DNA from: Halobacteriales archaeon QS_5_70_17
GTDB lineage: Archaea > Halobacteriota > Halobacteria > Halobacteriales > Haloarculaceae
Direction of reading: 5' to 3'
DNA: 47,201 nucleotides
NCBI GenBank assembly: GCA_003021975.1
Contig: PXRR01000004.1
Span: forward strand, 8,424-55,624
The first letter of the stretch is position 1, and each line of letters opens with the position of its first letter. This document shows positions 8,471 to 17,985 of this stretch, piece by piece. The notes beneath the pieces are model-generated. The model worked only from the letters and a program-made list of their open reading frames with translations, was not told where the DNA came from and did not search any database. The translations under genes were made by a program, and so were the position numbers.

Positions 8471-9721
8471 GTGCGGGACGTGCGCGGCCGCCTCGCCGAA
8501 CGGACGTACTACGGCTGGATCGTCGCCGGGTGCTGCTTCGTCGCCGCCGGCGTCATGTTCGGGATGACCTACTCGTTCAGCGTCTTCTTCGACCCGCTGC
8601 TGTCGTCGTTCCCGGTCCGGCCGGCGCGAATCTCGCTGGTCTACGGCCTCCAGACGTTCGTCATCTTCGTCGGGGCCGCGGGACTGGGGGGCGCCCTCGA
8701 CCGGGTCGGCCCCAGGCGGTTGCTCGCGGCGGGCGCAGTCTTTCTCGCCGCGGGGCTGGTCGGTGCGAGCTACAGTTCCAGCTACGCGGCGCTGCTGGCG
8801 ACCTACGGCGTCGTCACCGGCCTCGGGATGAGCGCGCTCTACGTCGCCGCCTACGCGACGGTCCCGCTGTGGTTCGACCGCCGCCGCGGCGCCGCGACGG
8901 GACTCGCCAGCGCGGGGCTGGGCGCCGGTCTGCTGGTCGTCGCGCCGACCGCCGCGGAACTGATCGCCCGGGGCGGCTGGCGGTCCGCGCTCCGCGCGCT
9001 GGCGGCGGGCTTCCTGGTCGTGCTGGCGGCCGCGACCTACCTGATGGCCGACCGCCACGGGGACGTCGGCGCGGACCCGGTCGTCGAGTTCCCCGCGGGC
9101 CGCTCCGGGGCCGCTACCGGCGCGGGCGACTGGCGCGCCCGCCTTGCGGCGGTCGGCGACCGGGTGCGCTCAGTTCCGTTCGCCCTGGTGGTCGCGGGGT
9201 GGGCGCTCATCTACGCGACGCTGTACGTGCTGGTCAACCACGTCGTCCCCTTCGCCGAGCGCGCGGGGATGCGGTGGGCGGGCGTGGCGACGCTGACGGT
9301 CGTCGGCGTGTCGACCAGCGCCGCCCGCCTCACCGTCGGGCCGGCCTCGGACCGGATCGGCCGAGTGCGGATCTTCGTCGCCTGCTCGGCGGTCATGGGC
9401 GCGGGGCTGCTCGCGCTGCCGTTCGCGCGCGAGCCCGTCGCGCTGTTCGCCGTCGCGGTCTGCTTCGGAGTCGGCTACGGCGGCAACGGCGCTCTGCTCT
9501 CGCCGCTGATCGCGGACCTGTTCGGAACCGACCAGCTCGGGACGCTCTACGGGCTCGCGTCGGTCGCGTTCGCGGTCGCCGGGCTCGCGGCGCCCCCGCT
9601 GGCGACGGTCGGTTACGGCGCGCTGGGGAGCTACCGGCCCGTGTTTCTCGTCACCGGGGCGCTCGGCCTGGTCGGAGCGGTCTGCATCGGCGCCGCGGGA
9701 CGGCTCCGCGGCGAACTGTGA
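8471..9721 (+). CDS. MFS transporter (OFA/oxalate-formate antiporter-like)
   Basis: A protein of about 416 residues with twelve predicted membrane helices in two six-helix halves, separated by a charged cytoplasmic loop near residues 200-235. YYGWIVAGCCFVAAGV at the N-terminus and the LDRVGPRRLL loop between helices 2 and 3 are typical of major facilitators, with VGPASDRIGRVR as the matching loop in the second half. The TYYGW opening resembles OFA-type anion:anion exchangers and monocarboxylate carriers, so a small organic acid is a possible substrate. No ATG fits; GTG at 8471 (or 8480) starts just before the first helix. Confidence 0.85.
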   Translation: MRDVRGRLAERTYYGWIVAGCCFVAAGVMFGMTYSFSVFFDPLLSSFPVRPARISLVYGLQTFVIFVGAAGLGGALDRVGPRRLLAAGAVFLAAGLVGASYSSSYAALLATYGVVTGLGMSALYVAAYATVPLWFDRRRGAATGLASAGLGAGLLVVAPTAAELIARGGWRSALRALAAGFLVVLAAATYLMADRHGDVGADPVVEFPAGRSGAATGAGDWRARLAAVGDRVRSVPFALVVAGWALIYATLYVLVNHVVPFAERAGMRWAGVATLTVVGVSTSAARLTVGPASDRIGRVRIFVACSAVMGAGLLALPFAREPVALFAVAVCFGVGYGGNGALLSPLIADLFGTDQLGTLYGLASVAFAVAGLAAPPLATVGYGALGSYRPVFLVTGALGLVGAVCIGAAGRLRGEL

Positions 9722-9757
9722 GCGACGGCGGACGGCAGGCGCCGGGCGGGAGGGCGC

Positions 9758-11746
9758 TCAGCGGGCGTCCTCGAGGTTCTCCAGCGCGTCGGGGTTCTCG
9801 ATGCTGGACATGTCGCCGAGGTCCTCGCCGCGGTAGATGGAGGCGATGGCCCGCCGGATGATCTTCCCCGACTGCGTCTTGGGGAACTCGTCGACGAACA
9901 GCACCTCCCGGGGCCGGAAGGGCTTGCCCAGTTCCTCGCCGACCTGCGCGCGGAGTTCCTCCCGCAGGTCGTCGCTCTCCTCGACGCCCTCTTCGAGGAT
10001 GACGTAGGCGACGACGGCCGTGCCGGTGGTTTCGTCGGGCGCGCCGACCGCGGCCGCCTGGTTGACCGCCGGGTGGTCGATCAGCGCCCCCTCCACCTCG
10101 GCGGGGCCGACCTTCCGGCCGGCGACGTTGAGCGCGTCGTCGGCCCGGCCGTGGAGGAACCAGAAGCCGTCGTCGTCCCGCTGAGCCCAGTCGCCGTGGT
10201 CCCACATCGGCGGGTCCTCGAAGGACGACCAGTACTCCTCGAGGTAGCGCTCGTCGCCCGACCACAGCGACTTCGTCATCGAGGGGTTGGAGTCGCGGGC
10301 GACCAGGAAGCCGCGCTCGCCCTCGTCGGCGACGCTCTCGCCGCTGCCGTCGACGACGTCGACGGACATCCCGAGGCCCGGCTTGCCGAGCGTGCAGGGT
10401 TTCAGGGGCATCCCGGGCAGGGGCATCAGGAAGCAGCCGCAGATCTCGGTCCCGCCGGAGATGTTAATGACGGGCGTGTCACCGCCGCCGACGTTCTCGA
10501 AGAACCACATCCACGACTCGGGGTCCCACGGCTCGCCGGTCGATCCGAGCAGGCGCAGCGAGGAGAGATCGTGGCCCTCCAGCCACTCGTCGCCGTGCTT
10601 GCGCAGCGCGCGGATCGCGGTCGGCGAGATGCCGAACTGCGTGAGGCCGTGGCGGTCGATCATCTCCCAGAAGCGGTCGGGGTCGGGGTGGTCGGGCGCC
10701 CCCTCGTAGAGGAAGACGGTGCCGCCGTGGGTGTGGTTGCCGATCAGCGTCCACGGACCCATCATCCAGCCGATGTCGCTGACCCAGAAGAACCGATCGG
10801 ACGGCTTCAGATCGAAGCCGAAGTAGACCTCCTTGGCGGTCTGGACCTGGGCGCCGGCGTGGGTGTGGACGATCCCCTTGGGCTTGCCGGTCGTCCCCGA
10901 CGAGTACAGCAGCATCGACTCCCGGTCGGCGTCGAGGCGCTTCGTGTCGTACTCGTCGTCGGCCCCGCCGACGGCGTCGCGCCACCACTCGTCGCGGTCG
11001 TCGTCCCAGGGCACCTCGACGTCGCCCCCGCGGCCGCCCAGTCGGTCGAAGACGATGGTGTGCTCGACGTGGCCGGCCTCCGCGATGGCGTCGTCGGCGC
11101 TCCCCTTGAGCAGCACCTCGCTGCCCCGCCGGAGGAAGCCGTCGCCGGTGAACAGCACGGAACACTCCGAGTCGGCGATGCGGGTCGCGGTCGCGTCGAC
11201 GCCGAACCCCGAGAAGATGGGGACGGCGACCGCGCCGACCTTGAAACAGCCGTAGAGGATGCTGGCGACCTCCGGCACCATGGGCATGTAGAGGCCGACG
11301 GTGTCACCGGTCCCGACGCCGCGCTCCTCGAGCGCGTTGGCGACCTTGTTCGACTGGCAGCGGAGTTCGTGGTAGGTCACCTCCCGGACCTCGCCGTCCT
11401 CGCCCTCCCAGATGGTGGCGACCTTGTTGCGCCGCTCGCTGTCCCGAGCGGCGTGGCGGTCGACGACGTTGTGCGCGATGTTGAGTTCGCCCCCGACGTA
11501 CCAGTCGGTGAACTGAGGGCCGTCCGAGGCGTCCCGGACCGCGTCGTACTCCTCGTACCAGTCGATGCCGAGGTGGTCCGGGAGGACGTCCCAGAACCAC
11601 TCGAGGTCGTTCGCCCGGTCGACGAGTTCGTCGAAGTCGTCGATCCCGTGTTCGTCCATGAACGCCCGGACGTTCGTCGACCGGGCGGTCTCCTCGTCGG
11701 GTTCGTAGACGACCTCGTCGAGGTCGGGCAAGGAGTCGGCGCTCAT
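9758..11746 (-). CDS. Acetate/propionate--CoA ligase (AMP-forming), acyl-CoA synthetase
   Basis: A 662-residue AMP-forming acyl-CoA synthetase: acid + ATP + CoA gives acyl-CoA + AMP + PPi. The AMP-binding core YSSGTTGKPKG lies near residues 280-290, NISGGTEICGC near 424 and the C-terminal KTQSGKIIRR near 622-631, whose SGK lysine is the adenylation lysine (a known acetylation site in the family). An ACS N-terminal cap (FWDVLPDHLGIDWYEEYD) is present. ATG 11746 (MSADSL) gives the normal start; nine upstream in-frame codons are not conserved. The nearby methylmalonyl-CoA mutase and epimerase favour propionate as a physiological substrate, but acetate is equally possible. It is divergent from the GNAT gene. 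Confidence 0.92.
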   Translation of the reverse strand: MSADSLPDLDEVVYEPDEETARSTNVRAFMDEHGIDDFDELVDRANDLEWFWDVLPDHLGIDWYEEYDAVRDASDGPQFTDWYVGGELNIAHNVVDRHAARDSERRNKVATIWEGEDGEVREVTYHELRCQSNKVANALEERGVGTGDTVGLYMPMVPEVASILYGCFKVGAVAVPIFSGFGVDATATRIADSECSVLFTGDGFLRRGSEVLLKGSADDAIAEAGHVEHTIVFDRLGGRGGDVEVPWDDDRDEWWRDAVGGADDEYDTKRLDADRESMLLYSSGTTGKPKGIVHTHAGAQVQTAKEVYFGFDLKPSDRFFWVSDIGWMMGPWTLIGNHTHGGTVFLYEGAPDHPDPDRFWEMIDRHGLTQFGISPTAIRALRKHGDEWLEGHDLSSLRLLGSTGEPWDPESWMWFFENVGGGDTPVINISGGTEICGCFLMPLPGMPLKPCTLGKPGLGMSVDVVDGSGESVADEGERGFLVARDSNPSMTKSLWSGDERYLEEYWSSFEDPPMWDHGDWAQRDDDGFWFLHGRADDALNVAGRKVGPAEVEGALIDHPAVNQAAAVGAPDETTGTAVVAYVILEEGVEESDDLREELRAQVGEELGKPFRPREVLFVDEFPKTQSGKIIRRAIASIYRGEDLGDMSSIENPDALENLEDAR

Positions 11747-11837
11747 GGTGGGATCTGACAGCCCCGGGGGCAAGTAGTTTTTCGCGCCGTCCCGCGGCCG
11801 GCAAACCCTTTTGCGGTCGGATGGCCAACCGCCCGGT

Positions 11838-12446
11838 ATGTACGTCCGGGACGCGAAAAACCGCGAGGAAGTCTGGTTGCTCGATCACATCGAGGCGATG
11901 GGCCTCGACGAGCAGGCGTTTCGGTCCCGCGACTACGTCGTCGCTATCGACGAGGCGTCCAACGCGAAAGCCGGGTTCGGCCGCATCCGGATCCACAAGG
12001 CCAGCGGGGACGACGGCGACAGCGACAGCGAGGGCGGCGATCGCGAGGTCTGTGAGCTGACCAGCATCGGCGTCCTCAAGGGGTGGCGCGAGCAGGGCGT
12101 CGGCGCGCACGTCGTCGAGCGACTGGTCCGGACCGCCGATAGCGAGGGCTTCGAGACCGCGTACGCGCTGACCGACGAGCCCAACTACCTCGCGCAGTTC
12201 GGCTTCGAGGCCATCGAGGAGAGGGACCTGCCGGACGTCCTGGCCCGGCGGCTGGCCGAGAAACGCGACGCCCTCGCGCCCGACGCGATCCCGATGCGCC
12301 TCCGGGTCGCCGAGTTCCGCATGCCCGAACAGCTCCGCGAGCGGTTCAAGGTGGCCGCCGAGACCCACGAGCCGGAACCCGAGGAGACCCCCGAGGACTT
12401 CGGCATCGACACCGACTCCGCGACCTACAAGTACGACACCGGGTGA
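11838..12446 (+). CDS. GNAT family N-acetyltransferase
   Basis: A 202-residue protein. The acetyl-CoA pyrophosphate-binding loop REQGVGAH (Q/RxxGxG/A) follows the beta-4 strand SIGVLKGW near residues 76-92, and YLAQFGF near 117-123 is a typical beta-6/alpha-4 feature. This identifies a GNAT fold. A long C-terminal extension (about residues 135-202) ending in an acidic tail is unusual and may be a second small domain. It starts at ATG 11838 about 25 nt after a CCCTTTTG element, probably leaderless. It is divergent from the acyl-CoA synthetase; since the latter family is often controlled by lysine acetylation, a regulatory link is conceivable but unproven. Confidence 0.82.
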   Translation: MYVRDAKNREEVWLLDHIEAMGLDEQAFRSRDYVVAIDEASNAKAGFGRIRIHKASGDDGDSDSEGGDREVCELTSIGVLKGWREQGVGAHVVERLVRTADSEGFETAYALTDEPNYLAQFGFEAIEERDLPDVLARRLAEKRDALAPDAIPMRLRVAEFRMPEQLRERFKVAAETHEPEPEETPEDFGIDTDSATYKYDTG

Positions 12447-12630
12447 GCGCTCCGGGAACTGGACGGGGCGGGATAGATGAAATAGACGGGGCTCGGGCGA
12501 CCTCGCGGTCCGCGGCACCCGCCGCTCCCGCGCGACCCCGTCACCGCACCCGCCGCGGTCGCGGCCGCGCCCCGGGATCGGACCGGGGTGACGACTAACT
12601 GTTAAGCCGCCGGACGGCCACGATCCGAGC

Positions 12631-14310
12631 ATGTTCGACGAGGACGACCTGCGGGAGATCCGGGAGGGGCGGGAATCCTGGGAGGAGGAGACCCTCGGAC
12701 CGACCCTCGACCGGTACGGTGAGCGCAAGGAGACGTTCACCACCGACACCGGCGGCCACGAGGTCGACCCGATCTACACCCCCGAGGACGTCGCCCCGAA
12801 GGACTACGGCGAGGACCTCGGGTTCCCGGGCGAGGAGCCGTTCACCCGCGGGGTCTACCCGACGATGTACCGCGGTCGGCTGTGGACGATGCGCCAGTAC
12901 GCCGGCTTCGGCACCGCCGAGGAGACCAACGAGCGGTACCACTACCTGCTCGATAACGGCCAGACGGGGCTGTCGATGGCGTTCGACCTGCCGACCCAGA
13001 TGGGGTACGACTCCGACGACGAGATGGCCGCCGGCGAGGTCGGCAAGTCCGGCGTCGCCATCGACTCGTTGCACGACATGGAGACGGTGTTCGACGGCAT
13101 CCCGCTGGACGAGGTGTCGACGAGCATGACGATCAACGCCCCCGCGAGCGTCCTGCTGGCGATGTACATCGCCGTCGCCGACGAGCAGGGCGTCGACCGC
13201 GAGGAGCTGCGCGGGACGATCCAGAACGACATCCTCAAGGAGTACACCGCGCGCAACACCTACATCTACCCGCCCGGGCCGTCGATGCGGATCATCACCG
13301 ACCTCTTCGAGTTCTGCGCCGCGGAGGTGCCGAAGTTCAAGACCATCTCCATCTCGGGGTACCACATCCGCGAGGCGGGATCGACGGCCGCCCAGGAGAT
13401 CGCGTTCACGCTCGGCGACGGCATCGAGTACGTCCAGGCGGCGGTCGACGCCGGCCTCGACGTCGACGAGTTCGCCCCCCAGCTGTCGTTTTTCTTCGCG
13501 TCCTACAACAACATCTTAGAGGAGGTCGCCAAGTTCCGGGCCGCCCGCCGCATGTGGGCGAAGGTCATGGAAGAGCGGTTCGGCGCGGAGACCCCCGAGG
13601 CCAAGCAGTTGAAGTTCCACACCCAGACCGCGGGGTCGACGCTGACCGCCCAGCAGATCGAGAACAACGTCGTCCGGGTCGCCTACCAGGCGCTGGCGGC
13701 CGTCCTCGGGGGCACGCAGTCGCTGCACACCAACGGGAAAGACGAGGCGCTGAGTCTCCCGACCGAGGAGTCGGTCCGCACCGCGCTGCGGACCCAGCAG
13801 ATCCTCGCCCACGAGTCCGGGGCCGCGGACACGATCGACCCGCTCGCGGGCAGTTACTACGTCGAGGCGCTCACCGACGAACTCGAGGAGGAGGCCTTCG
13901 AGATCATCCAGGAGGTCGACGACCGGGGCGGGATGCGCCAGGCCATCGAGGAGCAGTGGGTCCAGCGCCAGATCCAGGACGTCGCCTTCGAGCGCCAGCG
14001 GGAGATCGACGAGAACGAGCGGATCATCGTCGGCGTCAACGAGTACGAGGTCGACGACGAGGAGGTCGAGGAGGACATCGAGGAGGTCGACCAGGAGGAC
14101 GAGCGCCGGCAGAAGGAGCGCCTCGCGGCGGTCCGCGAGGACCGCGACGAGGGGGCGGTGGAGGCGGCGCTGGCGGACCTGCGCGACGCGGCGGCGGGCG
14201 ACGAGAACGTGATGCCGTACATCGTCGACGCGGTGAAGGCCTACGCGACCACCGGCGAGATCTGCGACGCGATGCGCGATGTCTTCGGGGAGTACAACCC
14301 CGGCATCTGA
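12631..14310 (+). CDS. mcmA1: Methylmalonyl-CoA mutase, large (catalytic) subunit without B12 domain
   Basis: A 559-residue (beta/alpha)8 barrel subunit that rearranges (R)-methylmalonyl-CoA to succinyl-CoA with adenosylcobalamin. [18 protein letters not shown] (about residues 90-107), [18 protein letters not shown] (about 111-128) and [18 protein letters not shown] (about 239-256) are diagnostic. The C-terminal cobalamin-binding domain is absent, as expected for archaea that encode it separately (mcmA2), and no such gene is in the window. A strongly acidic linker of Glu/Asp lies near residues 470-495. With the epimerase at 16251 and the acyl-CoA synthetase at 9758 it outlines the propionyl-CoA to succinyl-CoA route, though propionyl-CoA carboxylase is not here. 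Confidence 0.95.
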   Translation: MFDEDDLREIREGRESWEEETLGPTLDRYGERKETFTTDTGGHEVDPIYTPEDVAPKDYGEDLGFPGEEPFTRGVYPTMYRGRLWTMRQYAGFGTAEETNERYHYLLDNGQTGLSMAFDLPTQMGYDSDDEMAAGEVGKSGVAIDSLHDMETVFDGIPLDEVSTSMTINAPASVLLAMYIAVADEQGVDREELRGTIQNDILKEYTARNTYIYPPGPSMRIITDLFEFCAAEVPKFKTISISGYHIREAGSTAAQEIAFTLGDGIEYVQAAVDAGLDVDEFAPQLSFFFASYNNILEEVAKFRAARRMWAKVMEERFGAETPEAKQLKFHTQTAGSTLTAQQIENNVVRVAYQALAAVLGGTQSLHTNGKDEALSLPTEESVRTALRTQQILAHESGAADTIDPLAGSYYVEALTDELEEEAFEIIQEVDDRGGMRQAIEEQWVQRQIQDVAFERQREIDENERIIVGVNEYEVDDEEVEEDIEEVDQEDERRQKERLAAVREDRDEGAVEAALADLRDAAAGDENVMPYIVDAVKAYATTGEICDAMRDVFGEYNPGI

Positions 14311-14401
14311 TCCGCTCTCGGCCTGCCGAGCTACCCCGCCGGGCCGCTGAGCCGGGGTCGCGGACGCGGTCCGGGTCCGTCGCCGTCACCGGTCCGAGCG
14401 G

Positions 14402-14983
14402 TCACTCCGTCTCCCGGGAGGCGTCTCGGAGCAACACCGGGTAGTCCTCGTCGGCGGAGAACTCCGTCAGGTGGCCGTCGAGTTCCGCCTCTAGCTCCTC
14501 GATGCGCTCGGAGAGCTCGGCGTAGCGGTCGTCCTCTTCGAGTTCGGGGACCGGGTGGTTGGCCTCCAGGGCGGCCCGCTGTGAGACGAGTTCGTAGTAC
14601 TCCCCGACTCGGTCGTCGTACTCGCTGCGGCGGAGCAGCGTCTCGACGGTCTCGATCAGGTCCCCCTCGTCGACGGGCTTGGTCAGGTAGGTGTCGAACC
14701 CTTCGAGGACGATGTCGAAGTCGGGGTCGAGCGCGGAGACGATCGCGACCCGGCAGTCGAGGGCCCGGTCGTTGATCCGGGCGAGCACCTCGTCGCCCGA
14801 GAGCCCGGGCATCATCCGGTCGAGCAGGACGACGTCGACGTCGCCGTCGAGCGAGGACAGCGCCGCCTCGCCGTCGAGTGCCGTCCGGACGTCGAAGCGG
14901 TCGCCGAGCCACAGTTCGTAGATCTCGAGCATCTCCTGTTCGTCCTCGACGATGAGTACCGTCTCCCGGCCCTCGTCACTCAT
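14402..14983 (-). CDS. HalX-domain response regulator
   Basis: A 193-residue protein with a receiver domain (about residues 1-122) and a HalX domain (about 123-193), a helical output module seen only in haloarchaea. The acidic pocket EDE lies near residues 13-15, the phospho-acceptor Asp is at 55 (VVLLDRMMPG) and the conserved Lys is in TKP near residue 104. HalX domains have no known DNA-binding or enzymatic activity. It overlaps the upstream histidine kinase by 4 bases (ATGA), so the two are co-translated and very likely cognate. Confidence 0.92.
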   Translation of the reverse strand: MSDEGRETVLIVEDEQEMLEIYELWLGDRFDVRTALDGEAALSSLDGDVDVVLLDRMMPGLSGDEVLARINDRALDCRVAIVSALDPDFDIVLEGFDTYLTKPVDEGDLIETVETLLRRSEYDDRVGEYYELVSQRAALEANHPVPELEEDDRYAELSERIEELEAELDGHLTEFSADEDYPVLLRDASRETE

Positions 14984-16173
14984 CGCTCCCTCCTTTGGCG
15001 TGGGGGTATATGCCCCTTTCCCCGCTCCTGGGGGCCCGCTCCCGGGCGCAGGGCTGGCTCCGGTTCCGGTTTCGGTTCCCCGTCGGCGTCTCGCTCCGGG
15101 GGGTCGGTCCGGCGGAGCGTCGCGACGAGCGTCGTCTCGCCGTCGCGGTCGACGGTCCCGTCGTACCGGCCGGCCAGGGACCGGAGGAACCCCCGACCGG
15201 CCGTGACGACGCCGGACTCGCCCGACGAGGCGCGCGAGCCGGGAACGATGTCCCGGTCGGCCCGGGCGCTGCCCCCGACCGCGATCCCGCAGTCGCCGGC
15301 AGTTCCCAGTTCGAGGACGACCAGCGATCCCTTCGGGGTCGCCGTCACGGTCACCGTCGGAGCGGCGGGGCCGGCGCGCTCGATGACGTCGACGAGCAGC
15401 AGTTCGATCAGCTCCGAGAGGCCCTCGTCAGCGCGGACGTACGTTCCGGCGGGGACGGTCGTCCGGATCGTGCACGGTTCGCCGATGGCGTCGCGGACGG
15501 CCTCGGCGGCCGCCTCGACGGCCGGCCCGAGCGCCACGGGCCGGAGCTCCCGGGACCGGTCGGTGAGCAGTCCGACCCGGTCGACGAGGCGCGCGATCCG
15601 GTCCGCACGCCGGTCGATGATCGCGAGGTCGCGGCGCTCCCGGTCGTCGAGCGACTGCCGACGGAGCGCGTCGACGCGGCCCCGAACGACGTTGATCCCG
15701 TTGCGGACGTTGTGCCCGAGGAGCCGGTTGAGCAGCGCCAGGTTCTCGCGCTCGGCCTCGATGCGGGCCAGCGCCGCCCGCCGCTCGGCGTCGTAGATTC
15801 CCACGATGGCCCCCGAGAGCGTCCCCAGCGCGGTCGGCGTCGTCATGGCGAGAGCCGGCTCGGCGACCGGAGTGCCCTCCGCGGCCTGGAAGTAGACGAA
15901 CCAGCCGGTCGCCGCCGCGGTCGCCGCCCCGCCGAGTAGCGTCCAGGCGAACACGCGCTTGCCGTCCCCCGGACGGACGTCGAACCGGTCGATCGAGGCC
16001 CCCAGGACGGCAACCACCGTGGCCAACACGACGGCGAGCGCTCCCTCGCGGACGTCCGCGAACAGGACCTCGTTGTCAATGGTGGCCCGCAGAACGACCA
16101 GTCCGGCGAGCAGGACCCCGACGGCAGTCACCCCGTACGAGATCCGAGCGCCCGCCCCCGTGCCGTCACCCAT
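14980..16173 (-). CDS. Membrane histidine kinase with degenerate ATP-binding domain
   Basis: A 397-residue protein with about four N-terminal membrane helices (roughly residues 12-30, 44-60, 74-96, 105-126), then a coiled linker and a dimerisation helix with the phospho-acceptor His near residue 154 (LLNRLLGHNVRNGINVV). The C-terminal region resembles a HATPase_c domain but the N box reads ELIELLLVDVIERAG without the usual Asn, and the DxGxG segment is replaced by AGDCGIAVGG. ATP binding is therefore doubtful; it may act as a phosphatase or accept phosphate from another kinase. The tail is Pro/Glu-rich. It is the upstream partner of the HalX regulator and is divergent from the epimerase. Confidence 0.85.
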   Translation of the reverse strand: MGDGTGAGARISYGVTAVGVLLAGLVVLRATIDNEVLFADVREGALAVVLATVVAVLGASIDRFDVRPGDGKRVFAWTLLGGAATAAATGWFVYFQAAEGTPVAEPALAMTTPTALGTLSGAIVGIYDAERRAALARIEAERENLALLNRLLGHNVRNGINVVRGRVDALRRQSLDDRERRDLAIIDRRADRIARLVDRVGLLTDRSRELRPVALGPAVEAAAEAVRDAIGEPCTIRTTVPAGTYVRADEGLSELIELLLVDVIERAGPAAPTVTVTATPKGSLVVLELGTAGDCGIAVGGSARADRDIVPGSRASSGESGVVTAGRGFLRSLAGRYDGTVDRDGETTLVATLRRTDPPERDADGEPKPEPEPALRPGAGPQERGKGHIPPRQRRER

Positions 16174-16196
16174 CGGTCTGTCAAGCCCGAGGAAAC

Positions 16197-16206
16197 GTAT
16201 AATTCT
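16197..16206 (-). promoter_or_regulatory. TATA box for the histidine kinase operon
   Basis: Read on the minus strand this is GAATTATACG, centred about 28 nt before the ATG at 16173, the usual distance for a haloarchaeal promoter with a very short leader. Confidence 0.5.
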
Positions 16207-16220
16207 TCGGAGTAAACCGG

Positions 16221-16228
16221 ATTTATTT
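16221..16228 (+). promoter_or_regulatory. TATA box for methylmalonyl-CoA epimerase
   Basis: ATTTATTT is an AT island in GC-rich DNA about 26 nt before the ATG at 16251. The two divergent promoters share a 77-base gap, so regulators bound here could affect both operons. Confidence 0.5.
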
Positions 16229-16250
16229 CGGGGGGGACCGTTGGCCCGAC

Positions 16251-16634
16251 ATGGAGTTCGATCACGCCGGCATCGCCACCGACGACATCGACGCCCTGGC
16301 GTCGCTGTACGGCGATCTGTTCGACACGCGGGTCGTCCATACCGAGCAACTCGAGAACATCCGGGTGGGCTTCCTCGACTTCGGCGGGAGCTACTTCGAG
16401 CTGCTCGAACCCACCGGCGGGGGACCGGTCGACGACTACGTAGCGGACAACGGTCCCGGCGTCCACCACCTCGCGCTGCGGACGCCGGACATCGAGGCGG
16501 CGCTGGCCCGCGTGAAGACCAGCGGCGCGGACCTCATCGACGAGCAACCCCGCCCCGGCGCCTGGGGCCACGACGTCGCCTTCATCCACCCGAAGTCGAC
16601 CGGCGGCATCCTGCTGGAACTCGTCGAGCACTGA
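16251..16634 (+). CDS. mce: Methylmalonyl-CoA epimerase
   Basis: A 127-residue vicinal-oxygen-chelate protein that interconverts (S)- and (R)-methylmalonyl-CoA, feeding the mutase encoded at 12631. Metal ligands fit the family: His5 (FDHAGIAT), Glu50 (SYFELLEP), His72 or His73 (GVHHLALRT) and Glu123 (ILLELVEH). Length is normal. The gene lies apart from the mutase, with the kinase/regulator operon on the other strand between them. Confidence 0.93.
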   Translation: MEFDHAGIATDDIDALASLYGDLFDTRVVHTEQLENIRVGFLDFGGSYFELLEPTGGGPVDDYVADNGPGVHHLALRTPDIEAALARVKTSGADLIDEQPRPGAWGHDVAFIHPKSTGGILLELVEH

Positions 16635-16663
16635 CCGAAGCGGGGCGCCGGGACGGCCCCGGC

Positions 16664-17923
16664 TCACCCCCGGAGGAGCAACCAGCCACAGAGCCCCGCC
16701 GCGACGACGACCACTCCGGCGAGGACGACGAACAGCACGGCCGTCCCCGTGAACGAGAGGACGGTGCCCGCGAGGACCGCGCCCAGCGCACCGACGCCGA
16801 ACATGCTGAGGTAAGTGAACCCGTACGAGAGGCCGTGGACGTCGCTGTCGGCGTAGTCGGCGACCGTCGCCTGGTAGACCGGCGCGACGAAGTAGATCAG
16901 GAATCCGAGGGCGACACAGACCGCCAGCAGCGGCCCGAGTCCGGCCCGCGAGGCGGGGACGAACGCGAGCGCGACCAGCGCCAGTGCCAGGAAGGTCCCG
17001 CCGAGCAGGCGGACGGTGTCGGTCGCGTCGGTGAGCCGTCCGCCGGCGTACTGGCCGAGCACGCCGACGGTGAGCAGGCCGGCGTAGACGTACTGCCCGG
17101 GCTCGAACTCCGTCGCGCCGACGACCACCGGATCGAACAGCGGGAGGTCGGCGAGCACCTCCGGCAGGAAGGTCAGCACTCCGCGGTAGAACAGCCCGTA
17201 CAGCAGGATGATCGCGAACACGAGGACGAACCCGCCGGAGAACAGCGCCCGCGAGTCGCGGTAGAGCCCCCGGATGCCGCCGACGGTCGCGCCGCCGTCG
17301 GCCTCGGGTTCGGGGTCGGGGTCGGGATCGGCGTCGCTCCCGTCGGCCGGGTGTCCGTCTTCGACGCCCGCGCCCTCGTCGAAGTCGAGCCGAAGCGCCG
17401 CCAGACCGCCCCCCAGCGCCGGGAGGACGAACAGCGCGGCGACGAGTCGCCACTCGAGGAAGGCCAACAGCAGGGCCGCCGCCAGCGGTCCGAGGACCGT
17501 CCCGACGTTGCCCGCGGCCCCGTGGTAGGCGAGCGCGGTGCCCCGCTGTTCGGTTCCCCGGGAGAGGAGCGCGAGCGCGGCGGGGTGGTAGACGCTGGCG
17601 GCGGCCCCCCAGATCACGAGCGCGGCCCCGAGAACGAGGACGTTCGGCGCGAGCGCGAGCGCGAGGAAGCCGACCCCCATCCCGAACACGGCGAGGACGA
17701 CGGGCCGGCGGGAGCCGTACCGGTCGGAGAGGATTCCGCTGGGGAGCGCGCCGACCCCGACCAGCGCGTAGCCGGCGCCGACGACCAGCCCCAGCGTGGC
17801 CTCCGTCGTCGAGAAGTACTCCAGCCAGGCGACGATGAACACCGGGATCGACAGCTCGTAGGTGTGAAAGAGCGCGTGCCCCAGCATGGCGAACCCGACG
17901 ATCGATCGGTCGTTGTCGTTCAT
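16664..17923 (-). CDS. MFS transporter
   Basis: A protein of about 419 residues with twelve predicted helices. The helix 2-3 loop SDRYGSRRPVVLA and the six-plus-six arrangement mark the major facilitator superfamily. A long cytoplasmic central loop (about residues 185-218) is made almost wholly of Asp, Pro, Glu and Gly, a halophilic linker. ATG 17923 (MNDNDRS) was preferred because the frame upstream is Arg/Pro-rich and not protein-like. The sequence resembles fosmidomycin/sugar-efflux-type carriers only loosely; the substrate is unknown. It converges on the epimerase. Confidence 0.85.
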   Translation of the reverse strand: MNDNDRSIVGFAMLGHALFHTYELSIPVFIVAWLEYFSTTEATLGLVVGAGYALVGVGALPSGILSDRYGSRRPVVLAVFGMGVGFLALALAPNVLVLGAALVIWGAAASVYHPAALALLSRGTEQRGTALAYHGAAGNVGTVLGPLAAALLLAFLEWRLVAALFVLPALGGGLAALRLDFDEGAGVEDGHPADGSDADPDPDPEPEADGGATVGGIRGLYRDSRALFSGGFVLVFAIILLYGLFYRGVLTFLPEVLADLPLFDPVVVGATEFEPGQYVYAGLLTVGVLGQYAGGRLTDATDTVRLLGGTFLALALVALAFVPASRAGLGPLLAVCVALGFLIYFVAPVYQATVADYADSDVHGLSYGFTYLSMFGVGALGAVLAGTVLSFTGTAVLFVVLAGVVVVAAGLCGWLLLRG

Positions 17924-17985
17924 CCCCGTGGCCCGGTTTCCGGCCAGGCCGCGTCTAAGTCTTCTGACACCGTCACGCGGGGAGG

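Noticed and set aside
10073..11758. Long open frame antisense to the acyl-CoA synthetase
   Set aside because: It has Val/Asp/Gly-rich shadow composition and no motif; the minus-strand enzyme explains the region fully.
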